DNA of 39,255 bases from CAKSQF01 sp964568425 (GTDB taxonomy: Bacteria; Bacillota; Clostridia; Oscillospirales; CAG-272). The translations under genes were made by a program, and so were the position numbers. A model generated the notes under the pieces. It ran no database searches, had not been told where the DNA came from, and was given only the letters and a program-made list of their open reading frames with translations. The stretch spans positions 1 to 39,255 of the forward strand of contig CAZMPO010000018.1 in assembly GCA_964568425.1 (NCBI GenBank), in the 5' to 3' direction. Below, one piece after another: positions 17,623-25,413 of the stretch; the first letter of the stretch is position 1; the number at the start of each line of letters is the position of its first letter.

Positions 17623-18708
17623 TCAATACTTTGCGGGTTTTGACGTGAGATACTTCTTGACCATCATCGCGACCTTAAATGTTATCGCGTGCTCAAACTC
17701 ACGAAGATCGAGTCCCGTAAGCTTGCGGATCTTTTCAAGTCGATAAACAAGAGTATTTCTGTGGACGAAGAGCTTACGCGAGGTCTCCGAAACGTTGAGG
17801 TTGTTCTCAAAGAACGCCTGGATAGTCATAAGCGTCTCGCGATCGAGTGACTCAAGCGGCCCTTTCTTGAAGACCTCTTGGAGGAACATCTCGCAAAGGC
17901 TGGTCGGAAGCTGATATATAAGTCTTCCGATACCGAGGTTATCGTAGCTAATGATATCCTTTTCGGTATCAAACACCTTGCCGACCTCGATCGCGATCTG
18001 CGCCTCTTTATACGAGCGCGAGAGATCCTTGATATTATCGACGACCGTACCTATACCGATCGAGACCTTTGAATAGAACTCGGACGAGATGGTATCCGAT
18101 ATGGAGCGAGCCATCTTCTCGATCTCGTGCATATCGATGGTATCCTTGACTTCCTTGACAAGCACCGAATCATGCTCGCCGATACTGATAACATATTCCT
18201 TGTTCTTACCCGGGAACATGTTCTGGAGGATCTCATAAGGAATAACATCGTTCTTGCCCGAAAATTTGATCAGGAACACGACGCGCGAGACATCATTTGA
18301 AAAATGAAGCTCTTTCGATTTGATGTAAATATCGCTGGGGAGGATGTTGTCAAGAATTATGTTTTTGATGAACGACGATTTATCGTGTTTTTCATCATAA
18401 AGGACCTTGATATTGCTGAGCGATATCGAAAGAAGGGTGGATATCTTCTCGGCGGTCTTATCCTCACCCTCGACAAAGATCGTATATTCGCTCTTTGCCG
18501 TCGCCATCAGGGGTCTGTATGTATAACCGCCGAAGGTCGTCACATCCGATGAGTATGAGATCTCGTCTCGCACTCCCTGGCGAACCTCTCCTATCTTTCC
18601 GAGCTCACTGCACGAAATAACGACACCGGTCTCGTCAAGAACGCCGATAACGCGGTCGATCGCATCCTTCATCTGATAAATTATGCCTTGAAACAGCCTA
18701 TTTGACAT
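17623..18708 (-). CDS. CdaR/PucR family transcriptional regulator
   Basis: 361 residues. The C-terminal 60 residues form the PucR-type helix-turn-helix: FFENNLNVSETSRKLFVHRN, then TLVYRLEKIRKLTGLDLR. The middle (about 130-270) resembles the GGDEF-like domain of CdaR proteins (KVSIGIGTVVDNIKDLSRSYKEA and ISYDNLGIGRLIYQL). The N-terminal 100 residues may be a small ligand-sensing domain. AGGAGG precedes the ATG. Position next to ftsE recurs in Clostridia, so a link to division or wall genes is plausible, but no target site can be named from the sequence. Confidence 0.88.
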   Translation of the reverse strand: MSNRLFQGIIYQMKDAIDRVIGVLDETGVVISCSELGKIGEVRQGVRDEISYSSDVTTFGGYTYRPLMATAKSEYTIFVEGEDKTAEKISTLLSISLSNIKVLYDEKHDKSSFIKNIILDNILPSDIYIKSKELHFSNDVSRVVFLIKFSGKNDVIPYEILQNMFPGKNKEYVISIGEHDSVLVKEVKDTIDMHEIEKMARSISDTISSEFYSKVSIGIGTVVDNIKDLSRSYKEAQIAIEVGKVFDTEKDIISYDNLGIGRLIYQLPTSLCEMFLQEVFKKGPLESLDRETLMTIQAFFENNLNVSETSRKLFVHRNTLVYRLEKIRKLTGLDLREFEHAITFKVAMMVKKYLTSKPAKY

Positions 18709-18799
18709 AGAGCGTCTCCCTCCTGCTTGTTTAAGTTAACAGTCTTTTTGTGTTTTGTTTTGTATATAGTTTTTGAAAAAGTTAGGTGTATGTTTATGT

Positions 18800-19552
18800 T
18801 CATCGTTCGAGCGCAAACGAAAGGGCGGAAAGAACGAACAGCCCTGCCGTCTCGGTGCGAAGTATTCGTCTGCCGAGTCCCGTGAGCCGTGCGCCGCTCC
18901 CGACTGCCGCACGCACTTCATCTTCCGAATAGCCGCCCTCGGGTCCGATAAAGACCGATATGCGAGCGTTCGCGTGCTCCTCGGAAACGATCGACGAGAT
19001 CGGGCTTGTACCCTCTCCCTCGTAACAAAAGAGCGAGAGAGTTCCCTCGGACATGCGAAGAGCGTCCGAGAGCGTGATCGGTGTGCGAACCGTCGGCAAG
19101 ATCCCCCTGCCGCACTGTCCGGATGCCTCATCGGCGATCTTTTGCCATCTGGCGACCTTTTTGAATGTGCGTTCTCCGCCGTCAAGCATTCTGACTACAG
19201 AACGCTCACTCTCGACCGGAACGATCTCAAAGACACCGAGCTCGACCGCTTTTTGAATGATAAGATCCATTTTTTCGCCCTTTGCAAGCGACTGAAAAAG
19301 CGTCACGCGATAGGGCGGCTCGGCAAAGCTTTCGCTCACCGAAAGAATGTCGACCTTGACACATTCCCTGTCAATGCAGGAAATAACGCAGTGATGATCG
19401 TGACCTCGACCGTCACAGAGCGTAATCGGATCGCCGACCCTCATGCGCAGTGACAGCGATATATGCCTTGCATTATCACCCGTCAAGCGGATCTGTGTAT
19501 TGCCGTCTTCACCTGCCGTAACAGAGGTCGGTTCGAAAAAAAATCGCGGCAT
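18800..19552 (-). CDS. rsmE: 16S rRNA m3U1498 methyltransferase RsmE
   Basis: 250 residues. RsmE methylates N3 of U1498 in 16S rRNA using SAM. An N-terminal PUA-like domain (MPRFFFEPTS, then DNARHISLSLRMRVGDPITLCDG) is followed by a SPOUT trefoil-knot domain with FIGPEGGYSEDEV and the closing LGRRILRTETAGL. The start at 19552 has AGGAG seven bases upstream; an extension of 13 codons is rejected. It has its own consensus promoter. The prmA gene that often precedes rsmE is absent here. Confidence 0.96.
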   Translation of the reverse strand: MPRFFFEPTSVTAGEDGNTQIRLTGDNARHISLSLRMRVGDPITLCDGRGHDHHCVISCIDRECVKVDILSVSESFAEPPYRVTLFQSLAKGEKMDLIIQKAVELGVFEIVPVESERSVVRMLDGGERTFKKVARWQKIADEASGQCGRGILPTVRTPITLSDALRMSEGTLSLFCYEGEGTSPISSIVSEEHANARISVFIGPEGGYSEDEVRAAVGSGARLTGLGRRILRTETAGLFVLSALSFALER

Positions 19553-19611
19553 GGCAAGACTCCTATGGTCATATTTTGCCGCGGACGGCAAAAAAATTCT
19601 TTAACGCATAT

Positions 19612-19640
19612 ATTATACACGATTTTGTGCAATTTGTCAA
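19612..19640 (-). promoter_or_regulatory. Consensus sigma-A promoter for rsmE
   Basis: Minus strand: TTGACA, 17-base spacer, TATAAT, a perfect match. An inverted repeat TTTTGCC/GGCAAAA at 19574-19593 lies between it and the start codon and could form a leader hairpin. Confidence 0.92.
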
Positions 19641-19734
19641 TGGTAAAATCGAAAAAATTTTCAAAAAAGTCGTATCTTTCTTTTTCTTTCATCAAAAGAG
19701 GCGCAAACGAGCCTTATAAATTGTGAGAATTAAC

Positions 19735-19775
19735 GAAAAAATCTCCTTTTCGCACAAAAACGAAAAGGAGATTTT
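19735..19775 (-). terminator. Terminator after spoIVB
   Basis: AAAATCTCCTTTTCG and CGAAAAGGAGATTTT form a 15-bp stem around an eight-base loop, followed on the minus strand by a run of six T. It begins about 24 bases after the spoIVB stop. Confidence 0.92.
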
Positions 19776-19798
19776 GTAAAGGTGTTGTTTTTTCGTCA

Positions 19799-20932
19799 CT
19801 ATGCGGCATAATTCTCCGATGCGACCGCCTTTTCCTTTGCTTTTATCATGTTCGTCGCGAATATGCCGTATCCCTTTGTGGGATCATTGACGAAAACATG
19901 CGTCACCGCTCCGACGAGAACTCCGTCCTTTATGATCGGACTGCCCGACATTCCCTGAACTATACCGCCTGTTTTATCGAGCAGGGTCTTATCTGTCACC
20001 TCGATGATAAAATTTTTAGTGTCCCCTTCCCTGTCAACGATACGCGCGATCTTTATCGAGTAGCGTCCGAGCTTATTTCCGCTGAGGGTACAGAGAATAT
20101 ACGCCTCGCCGGTCGTCACTTTGTCGGGATCGGCAAGCGGCACGGGGCTTTGCGCACTCTTTGGTATTTCGGACAACATTCCGAACACACCGCCGTCGGT
20201 ATTGGACAAAAGTCCGCCGCACCTTGCTCCCTCAAAATAGCCGCGAAGTTCGCCCGGTGAGCCCTCCTTGCCCTTTCGTACAGATCCGATCGAGGCAAGA
20301 TAGACAGCCGCTTTTGACATCGGAAAGAGGCGTCCCGTATCGGGATCGCATATGCCGTGTCCGAGCCCTGCAAAAAGATGGGTGTCAGGCATTATGAATG
20401 TCACCGTTCCTATTCCGGCGGTCCTGTCTCTGACCCAAACTCCCGATCTGTAATGTCCGTCATCCGAGCTTATCGGTATCAGCTCGACATTTGATCTTTT
20501 TTCACCGCGCAATATACCGATACCGACCTTTTTGCCGCCCGATCGGTCGATCTCTCTTGTAAAATCATCGACCGAGCCGATCTTCACATCTCCGACTCGT
20601 TCGATGATATCCCCGATCACAATTCCGGCGTCCGAGGCGGGAGATGATTGGGAAACCCTTATCACAAGCACTCCGCCCGCGCTGAGCTTCACGCCGAACG
20701 GCATTCCGCCGGGGATGACACATTCGTCGCCCGAGTCGGTCAGGGTGAGTGCTTTGGCATCAAGTGCTCCGACACTTTGGACGGCAAAGAGCATTGACAA
20801 GGCCATGCAGAAGAGGCGACAAAGCAGAGCGAGTTTTTTGTCGTCGTTATTTTTCCTGTTTTTATTTTTCCTGTATTTTTTCATACGATCATCAGCCTGC
20901 GCCGCGGGTGCGAAGGCATCCTTTCTGTTCAA
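19799..20932 (-). CDS. spoIVB: SpoIVB peptidase (S55)
   Basis: Up to 377 residues. SpoIVB is the forespore serine protease that crosses to the intermembrane space and triggers sigma-K activation. Seen: a basic N-terminus, an uncleaved signal-anchor (about 33-56), a PDZ domain (about 85-150), and a chymotrypsin-like domain with His192 (GLGHGICD), Asp314 (EVTDKTLL) and Ser329 (QGMSGSPI). Two starts are possible: TTG 20932 with AGGA eight bases upstream, or ATG 20884 with little SD. It is followed by a strong terminator and preceded by sipL and sigK. Confidence 0.95.
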   Translation of the reverse strand: MNRKDAFAPAAQADDRMKKYRKNKNRKNNDDKKLALLCRLFCMALSMLFAVQSVGALDAKALTLTDSGDECVIPGGMPFGVKLSAGGVLVIRVSQSSPASDAGIVIGDIIERVGDVKIGSVDDFTREIDRSGGKKVGIGILRGEKRSNVELIPISSDDGHYRSGVWVRDRTAGIGTVTFIMPDTHLFAGLGHGICDPDTGRLFPMSKAAVYLASIGSVRKGKEGSPGELRGYFEGARCGGLLSNTDGGVFGMLSEIPKSAQSPVPLADPDKVTTGEAYILCTLSGNKLGRYSIKIARIVDREGDTKNFIIEVTDKTLLDKTGGIVQGMSGSPIIKDGVLVGAVTHVFVNDPTKGYGIFATNMIKAKEKAVASENYAA

Positions 20933-21094
20933 AACGGCAGTCCTGCCGCCGAACTCATTTTTCGAAAACGCGGCGATATACCCTCATATCATCGTCGCTT
21001 TTTTGCCCGCATTAGATATTGTGGCAGATTATCCTGTCATTATGCCATACAAAAAATCATTATTACTAAATTACTGAATTTTATTTTCAGCCTT

Positions 21095-22621
21095 TTATGC
21101 TCCCTCGACGGCGCGTCTGCGAGGAATTATGAGTGCCTCGCCGACATCCCTGTCGTGATTTGCCGCTTCAAGCAGATCGGACGCGATCGAGTATCTTTTT
21201 GCCACCTGCCAGAGCGTTTCGCCCGGTGCTGGATAATAAACGGTGAGCGGTCGTCCCTGCACGATCCTGTCGGTCTCGCATGCCTGAAGCTTGCGCACGA
21301 CATCGATCGATCGATTTTCCCAGCAAAGAAGGGTGAGCTCGGCGCTGTACGAAACGGACAGATCGCCGTCCGATATCTCCGCATTATCAAGCTCAAAAAG
21401 CGAGATGCAAATTTCTTCGCCGCTTTTGGGAATGCACACTTCAAATCCGTCGGGTATGCCGATCGAGGACACGCTGCCGTCGGCACCCTTTAGGATGACC
21501 GTGACGGTCGACAAAACATAGCAGTACCTGCCATCATCTTTGTCGCTGAAGGATGTAACAACCGAACTGCCTTTTACGGAGAGTATCTCGAAACTGCCGT
21601 CCGAATCGACCGGAGAGGATATCTTGCGGCGTGCCGATACTTTTTCGAGTGAGGCAGGGGATGAATATTTCACGGTCTGTCTTTCGCACTCGGTTCGAAA
21701 ATCGGTCGAATAGATATCCGTGACATATTCCGCCTCGGCGGCGGTTGCGGCGTAGACCGTGATATCGCATTTAAGCTCGACCGAGATCGCTCTGTACTGT
21801 CCCGTCATGTTCTCGATCGGTCGGCATTCGCTTGACGAGATCGAGCAGACGCCGAGAGCCGCCGTCTCCGATGTTACCTTATCCGAGTCGAGTGTTGTCG
21901 TTATCGGTATTTTCTTTTGCATACAGCAGACCTGCCGATCATCCGAGAGGTAGATAAGCTCTGCCGCAAGCTCGGTCGAGCAGTCAATCGATCGAGCTCC
22001 GCACGACAGATCGACCTTTTCTGGGGTCAGCGAAAATGAAAGTATCTCGCCGACGGACGGCATGTTTTTATCAAGCTCAAGCTCGCGACTTGCGTGTATA
22101 CCCTGATCGCAAAGCTCCACGAGCGATGTATACAAGCAGGGTGCGCACTGCTTTTCGACCGACGCAAGTGTTCCGCTGTCAAAGAAGGACGGCATTTGCG
22201 GCAGGGTATCGAGAGTGCTCCAGATCTTGAAATCGAAACCTACATTTGCTTTTATTCCGATCTTGCGCGGATTGACGGCTTTGACGCTGACAGATTCGAC
22301 CTGTGATGTCGAGATCAGTGACATATCCCCAGTGGGCTGATCGATCGGACAGTTTCCTACAATATCAAGCGATGTATCGAAGGTTTTTACAAGATCCGAC
22401 TCATCGATGAAAAGCAGGGTTACCAAAAGGCGGCACTCGAATCCGACGCCCGATCTGTCGATGCTCGCTCTCGAACGGCTGACGGTTCCCGTGGCTCTGA
22501 GAATCTTTTTAATATCTCCGTAATGATCGGGCAGGATCACATCCCTTGTACCGTCACAAGTACAGTGACCTTTTTCACTGCCTCTTACAAGTATCTCGCT
22601 TATGTTTTTGACATTTTTCAA
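21095..22621 (-). CDS. sipL: SPOCS (DUF3794) and LysM protein, SipL-like
   Basis: 508 residues with repeated DUF3794/SPOCS-type domains over most of the length and a LysM domain at the C-terminus (about 462-505: PAPGETLWQVAKRYSIASD and GEALIIPRR). This matches the layout and size of SipL of Clostridioides difficile (about 520 residues), which binds SpoIVA through LysM and anchors the spore coat. It has no signal peptide, as expected for a mother-cell protein. The start is a TTG with AAGGAG nine bases upstream. A possible sigma-E-like site lies at 22642-22670 (TTATATT, 14 bases, AAAACAAC), a weak match. Confidence 0.88.
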   Translation of the reverse strand: MKNVKNISEILVRGSEKGHCTCDGTRDVILPDHYGDIKKILRATGTVSRSRASIDRSGVGFECRLLVTLLFIDESDLVKTFDTSLDIVGNCPIDQPTGDMSLISTSQVESVSVKAVNPRKIGIKANVGFDFKIWSTLDTLPQMPSFFDSGTLASVEKQCAPCLYTSLVELCDQGIHASRELELDKNMPSVGEILSFSLTPEKVDLSCGARSIDCSTELAAELIYLSDDRQVCCMQKKIPITTTLDSDKVTSETAALGVCSISSSECRPIENMTGQYRAISVELKCDITVYAATAAEAEYVTDIYSTDFRTECERQTVKYSSPASLEKVSARRKISSPVDSDGSFEILSVKGSSVVTSFSDKDDGRYCYVLSTVTVILKGADGSVSSIGIPDGFEVCIPKSGEEICISLFELDNAEISDGDLSVSYSAELTLLCWENRSIDVVRKLQACETDRIVQGRPLTVYYPAPGETLWQVAKRYSIASDLLEAANHDRDVGEALIIPRRRAVEGA

Positions 22622-22641
22622 ATCATATCGCTCCTTATCGC

Positions 22642-22670
22642 GTTGTTTTACATATTTTAAGACAATATAA
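22642..22670 (-). promoter_or_regulatory. Possible sigma-E-type promoter for sipL
   Basis: Minus strand TTATATT, a 14-base spacer and AAAACAAC, compared with the known sigma-E pattern KMATATT-14/15-CATACAMT. Spacing and -35 fit; the -10 matches only half. Listed because sipL is sigma-E controlled in C. difficile and no sigma-A site is seen. Confidence 0.22.
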
Positions 22671-22693
22671 CAGATATGCGACGAGCCGCCTTT

Positions 22694-23380
22694 TTATGCA
22701 TGCCCGACAGACAATCCGTCAGCGATCTTTTCAAGTGCGGATTTTTCTATTCTGCTTACATAAGAGCGTGATATTCCGAGTTTTTCGGCTATTTCGCGCT
22801 GTGTCAGCGGTGCCGCTCCCGACAGTCCGTACCTTGCCGAAATGATCTGTCGCTCTCTAAGGTCAAGTCGCTCGGCGATCAGTCGTCTTGCCCGCTCGCC
22901 GCTTATCTTGATAAAAAGATCGTCGGCGATCGTATCATCGGTCGCGAGCACATCGCTCCATGTCAACGGATTTCCGTCCTTGTCGATATCGATCGTCTCG
23001 GACAGCGATACCTCGCTCTTTGTTTTCTTTTGCGCACGAAAGTGCATAAGTATCTCATTTTGCAGACATTTTCCCGCATATGTGGCAAATTTTGCGCCCT
23101 TGTCTATATCGAATGAGTCGATCGCCTTTATCAGTCCGATCGTTCCGATCGATATGAGATCGTCTTGGGACTCGGCATTTTGCGAATACTTTTTGACAAT
23201 ATGCGCGACAAGACGGAGATTATGCATTATAAGCTCATCTCTTGCGTGCATATCGCCCTCTCTTGCACGGATAAAATATTCCCTCTCAACATCGAGCGAA
23301 AGCGGCGGCGGAAAGCTCCCCGCATCGTCGACCTTCAAAAAGAGACAGATCACCGACATCAGTGTGCGAAAAATATTCAT
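22694..23380 (-). CDS. sigK: RNA polymerase sporulation sigma factor SigK
   Basis: 228 residues, one uninterrupted frame. Region 2 (ELIMHNLRLVAHIVKKYSQN, DLISIGTIGLIKAIDSFD, KFATYAGKCLQNEILMHFRA) and region 4 (TQREIAEKLGISRSYVSRIE) are clearly sigma-K/E type; LISIGTIGL and ALEKIADG favour K. The first 16 or so residues (MNIFRTLMSVICLFLK) form a short hydrophobic stretch before GSFPPPLS, comparable to the 20-residue pro-sequence of B. subtilis pro-sigma-K that SpoIVFB removes. AGGAA lies eight to nine bases before the ATG. It heads the sigK-sipL-spoIVB block. No skin-like insertion is present. Confidence 0.9.
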   Translation of the reverse strand: MNIFRTLMSVICLFLKVDDAGSFPPPLSLDVEREYFIRAREGDMHARDELIMHNLRLVAHIVKKYSQNAESQDDLISIGTIGLIKAIDSFDIDKGAKFATYAGKCLQNEILMHFRAQKKTKSEVSLSETIDIDKDGNPLTWSDVLATDDTIADDLFIKISGERARRLIAERLDLRERQIISARYGLSGAAPLTQREIAEKLGISRSYVSRIEKSALEKIADGLSVGHA

Positions 23381-23489
23381 TTCGGCACTTTCCTTTCTTG
23401 TTTTTTTGCATATTTTCCTTACAGCCTATGCAAAAATCGAGCGTTGCAAAACAAAATGTCAAAAAAATTATTTTTTTAGCAAAAAAGTC

Positions 23490-23518
23490 TTTACATGGCG
23501 GTGATTTTGTGATAAAAT
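23490..23518 (+). promoter_or_regulatory. Sigma-A promoter for the Ppx/GppA gene
   Basis: TTTACA, 17-base spacer, TAAAAT on the plus strand, about 84 bases before the start codon at 23602. The long leader contains a small inverted repeat ATCACG/CGTGAT. Confidence 0.7.
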
Positions 23519-23601
23519 AGAAAAAAGCGTGCAATCACGGATATTCATACGATAAGCGTGATCACGACGAAAGGACGCCCAACACGGGCTCGGTAACTGC
23601 T

Positions 23602-24549
23602 ATGTTACTATCCGCAACAGACATCGGATCAAACACCGTAAAGACCTCGATATTCGAGGCATCGCCAACCACTGCTGTCGAGGTCGCGAGAAAGACCATC
23701 CCCGCAGGACTGATAGGGCACATAAAAAACGGAGAGCTTACCGACAAGGGACAGGTGATACTTGTGTCGGCTCTTCGCGAGCTTGCCAATTTTGCACTGT
23801 CGCAGGGTTGCGAAAAGGACAAGATCTTCCCTTTCGCAACTGCATCTTTGCGTGCCGCGTCAAACTTTGACAAGGTCAGTAAAGCAGTTTACGACGAGCT
23901 TGGGCTTACCATCGACCTTGTTTCGGGAGTGCGCGAGGCAGAGCTGACCTTTGACAGCCTAATAAGACTCGGGAGCATACAAGACAGAGGACTTCTCATT
24001 GACCTTGGCGGCGGATCGACCGAGGTGATCGAGTTTTGCGGCAAAGAGGTAATATCGAGTCTGTCGATTCCGATGGGAGCACTCGTTCTGTATCGGGAAT
24101 TTGTGAGAAACATTTTGCCCTGCGAGAGCGAAATGATCGAAATATCGAAATATTCAAGGGACGCGTTTGACTCTGCCGCCCTTGTAGAAGAGAATTATGA
24201 AAAGCTGTACATAAACGGCGGCTCGGGACGTGCCATTGCCTATCTTCATTCGGTCTTATCGGGCGGCGGAGACGATCAACCGTCACTTCCGTATATTCTT
24301 TCAAAAGGCGATCTGCTCGATCTGCACAAGCGAATTTCCGAATGCGATGACGCCGTCAAGCAGACGCTTCTTCGGATTCTGCCGACAAGGATACACACCG
24401 TCGCTCCCGCTCTTTGTGCGATCTGTTCGCTTATGGACAAGGTGGGAGCAACCACGCTTGAGGTCACGAAAGCCGGCATTCGCGAGAGCTACATAAGATA
24501 CATTATAGAAAAAGAGGGCATTTTTCGGCATGACGGAAAAGATTTATAA
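23602..24549 (+). CDS. Ppx/GppA phosphatase family protein (exopolyphosphatase-like)
   Basis: 315 residues, the short single-module form of the ASKHA-fold Ppx/GppA family, which hydrolyses polyphosphate and/or pppGpp. Motifs: N-terminal ATDIGSNTVKTSIFE, FATASLRAASNFD, SGVREAELTFDSL (catalytic Glu) and the phosphate loop LLIDLGGGSTEVIEF. It lacks the extra C-terminal HD-like domain of E. coli Ppx. The ATG has no good Shine-Dalgarno; the nearest AAAGGA is 27 bases upstream. The SpoU methyltransferase start overlaps its end by 20 bases, so the two are coupled. Confidence 0.92.
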   Translation: MLLSATDIGSNTVKTSIFEASPTTAVEVARKTIPAGLIGHIKNGELTDKGQVILVSALRELANFALSQGCEKDKIFPFATASLRAASNFDKVSKAVYDELGLTIDLVSGVREAELTFDSLIRLGSIQDRGLLIDLGGGSTEVIEFCGKEVISSLSIPMGALVLYREFVRNILPCESEMIEISKYSRDAFDSAALVEENYEKLYINGGSGRAIAYLHSVLSGGGDDQPSLPYILSKGDLLDLHKRISECDDAVKQTLLRILPTRIHTVAPALCAICSLMDKVGATTLEVTKAGIRESYIRYIIEKEGIFRHDGKDL

Positions 24550-25342
24550 AATTCGTACGGGCGCGGGAGACACGGGAGACACGGACATTATGGAGGGGAT
24601 GATCTCCTTTCGAAGTGTTGTTGCCGCGATAAGATCGGGGATATCGGACAGAAGAATAGAAAAGGTCTTTTTCGACCGTGACAAGAGGATCAAAAATTCG
24701 CGACATCTGTCTTACATTATCGCAATGAGCCACGAGCTTTCGTTTGATCTGGAATTTGCCGACAGAGAGACGATCGATCAAATGAGCAACGGTTCAAGTC
24801 ACGGCGGGATTGTAACGATATGCACAAAGCGGCACTTAAAGCCGATCGAGGCAGGCGACATTGTAAGATCCGGGGTGTATTACATTCTCGACGGACTTGA
24901 AGATCCTTACAATTTCGGCTATTCACTTCGCTCGATCTACGCATCGGGGGCTGACGGTGTGATAATCCCCGAAAGGCAGACGCTCGATTCTGCGGCAACG
25001 ATCTCGCGCTCATCTGCGGGAGCGTCCGAGCTGCTGCCGATCTACACCTGCAAAAGGGAGTCGGTGATTGCGATGTTCAAAGAGGTCGGATACACTGCGG
25101 CAGCCGCCGATCTTGAAGATGCGACCCCGATGTGGGACAGTGATCTGCGCGCTCCGATAGTCGCGGTCATCGGCGGTGAAAAGCGCGGCATCTCTGCCGA
25201 CATCGCCGACATGTGCGACATAAGAGTCTCGATAGAATACGGAAGAGATTTTCAATTATCGCTCTCGGCGGCATCTGCGGCAACACTGCTTTCATTTGAG
25301 ATCCTGCGGCAAAACAGAGGCAAAAGCGGAAGTAACCCATAA
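24530..25342 (+). CDS. SpoU/TrmH family RNA 2'-O-methyltransferase
   Basis: 270 residues. An N-terminal L30e-like substrate-binding region (about 20-110) is followed by the SPOUT knot: motif 1 DPYNFGYSLRSIYASGADGVI, motif 2 VIGGEKRGIS, motif 3 QLSLSAASAATLLSFEILRQ. It should 2'-O-methylate a ribose in tRNA or rRNA; the exact target cannot be told (RlmB-like and TrmH-like members overlap). Motif 1 has NFG with Tyr in place of the common Ala, and motif 3 has SLSAAS instead of SLNVS, so it is a divergent member. It overlaps the Ppx gene by 20 bases. Confidence 0.9.
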   Translation: MTEKIYKIRTGAGDTGDTDIMEGMISFRSVVAAIRSGISDRRIEKVFFDRDKRIKNSRHLSYIIAMSHELSFDLEFADRETIDQMSNGSSHGGIVTICTKRHLKPIEAGDIVRSGVYYILDGLEDPYNFGYSLRSIYASGADGVIIPERQTLDSAATISRSSAGASELLPIYTCKRESVIAMFKEVGYTAAAADLEDATPMWDSDLRAPIVAVIGGEKRGISADIADMCDIRVSIEYGRDFQLSLSAASAATLLSFEILRQNRGKSGSNP

Positions 25343-25346
25343 AAAC

Positions 25347-25413
25347 AAACGGCATATGATGTACCAAATACGGAAATTACCAACATTTCCGAAAAGGAGG
25401 TCATATGCCGTTT
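25347..25413 (+). promoter_or_regulatory. Start-codon-burying inverted repeat in the leader of the gene at 25405
   Basis: AAACGGCATATGA (25347-25359) is perfectly complementary to TCATATGCCGTTT (25401-25413), and the latter contains the ATG at 25405. Between them CGGAAAT (25371-25377) and ATTTCCG (25385-25391) make a second 7-bp hairpin, and the Shine-Dalgarno AAAAGGAGG lies in the internal loop. The fold would block initiation; it begins just after the upstream stop codon. Confidence 0.65.

Noticed and set aside
20940..21094. Sigma-F/G-type promoter before spoIVB
   Set aside because: A GTAATA, 16 bases, CATAATGA arrangement exists on the minus strand, but the match is too loose in an AT-rich stretch to list.
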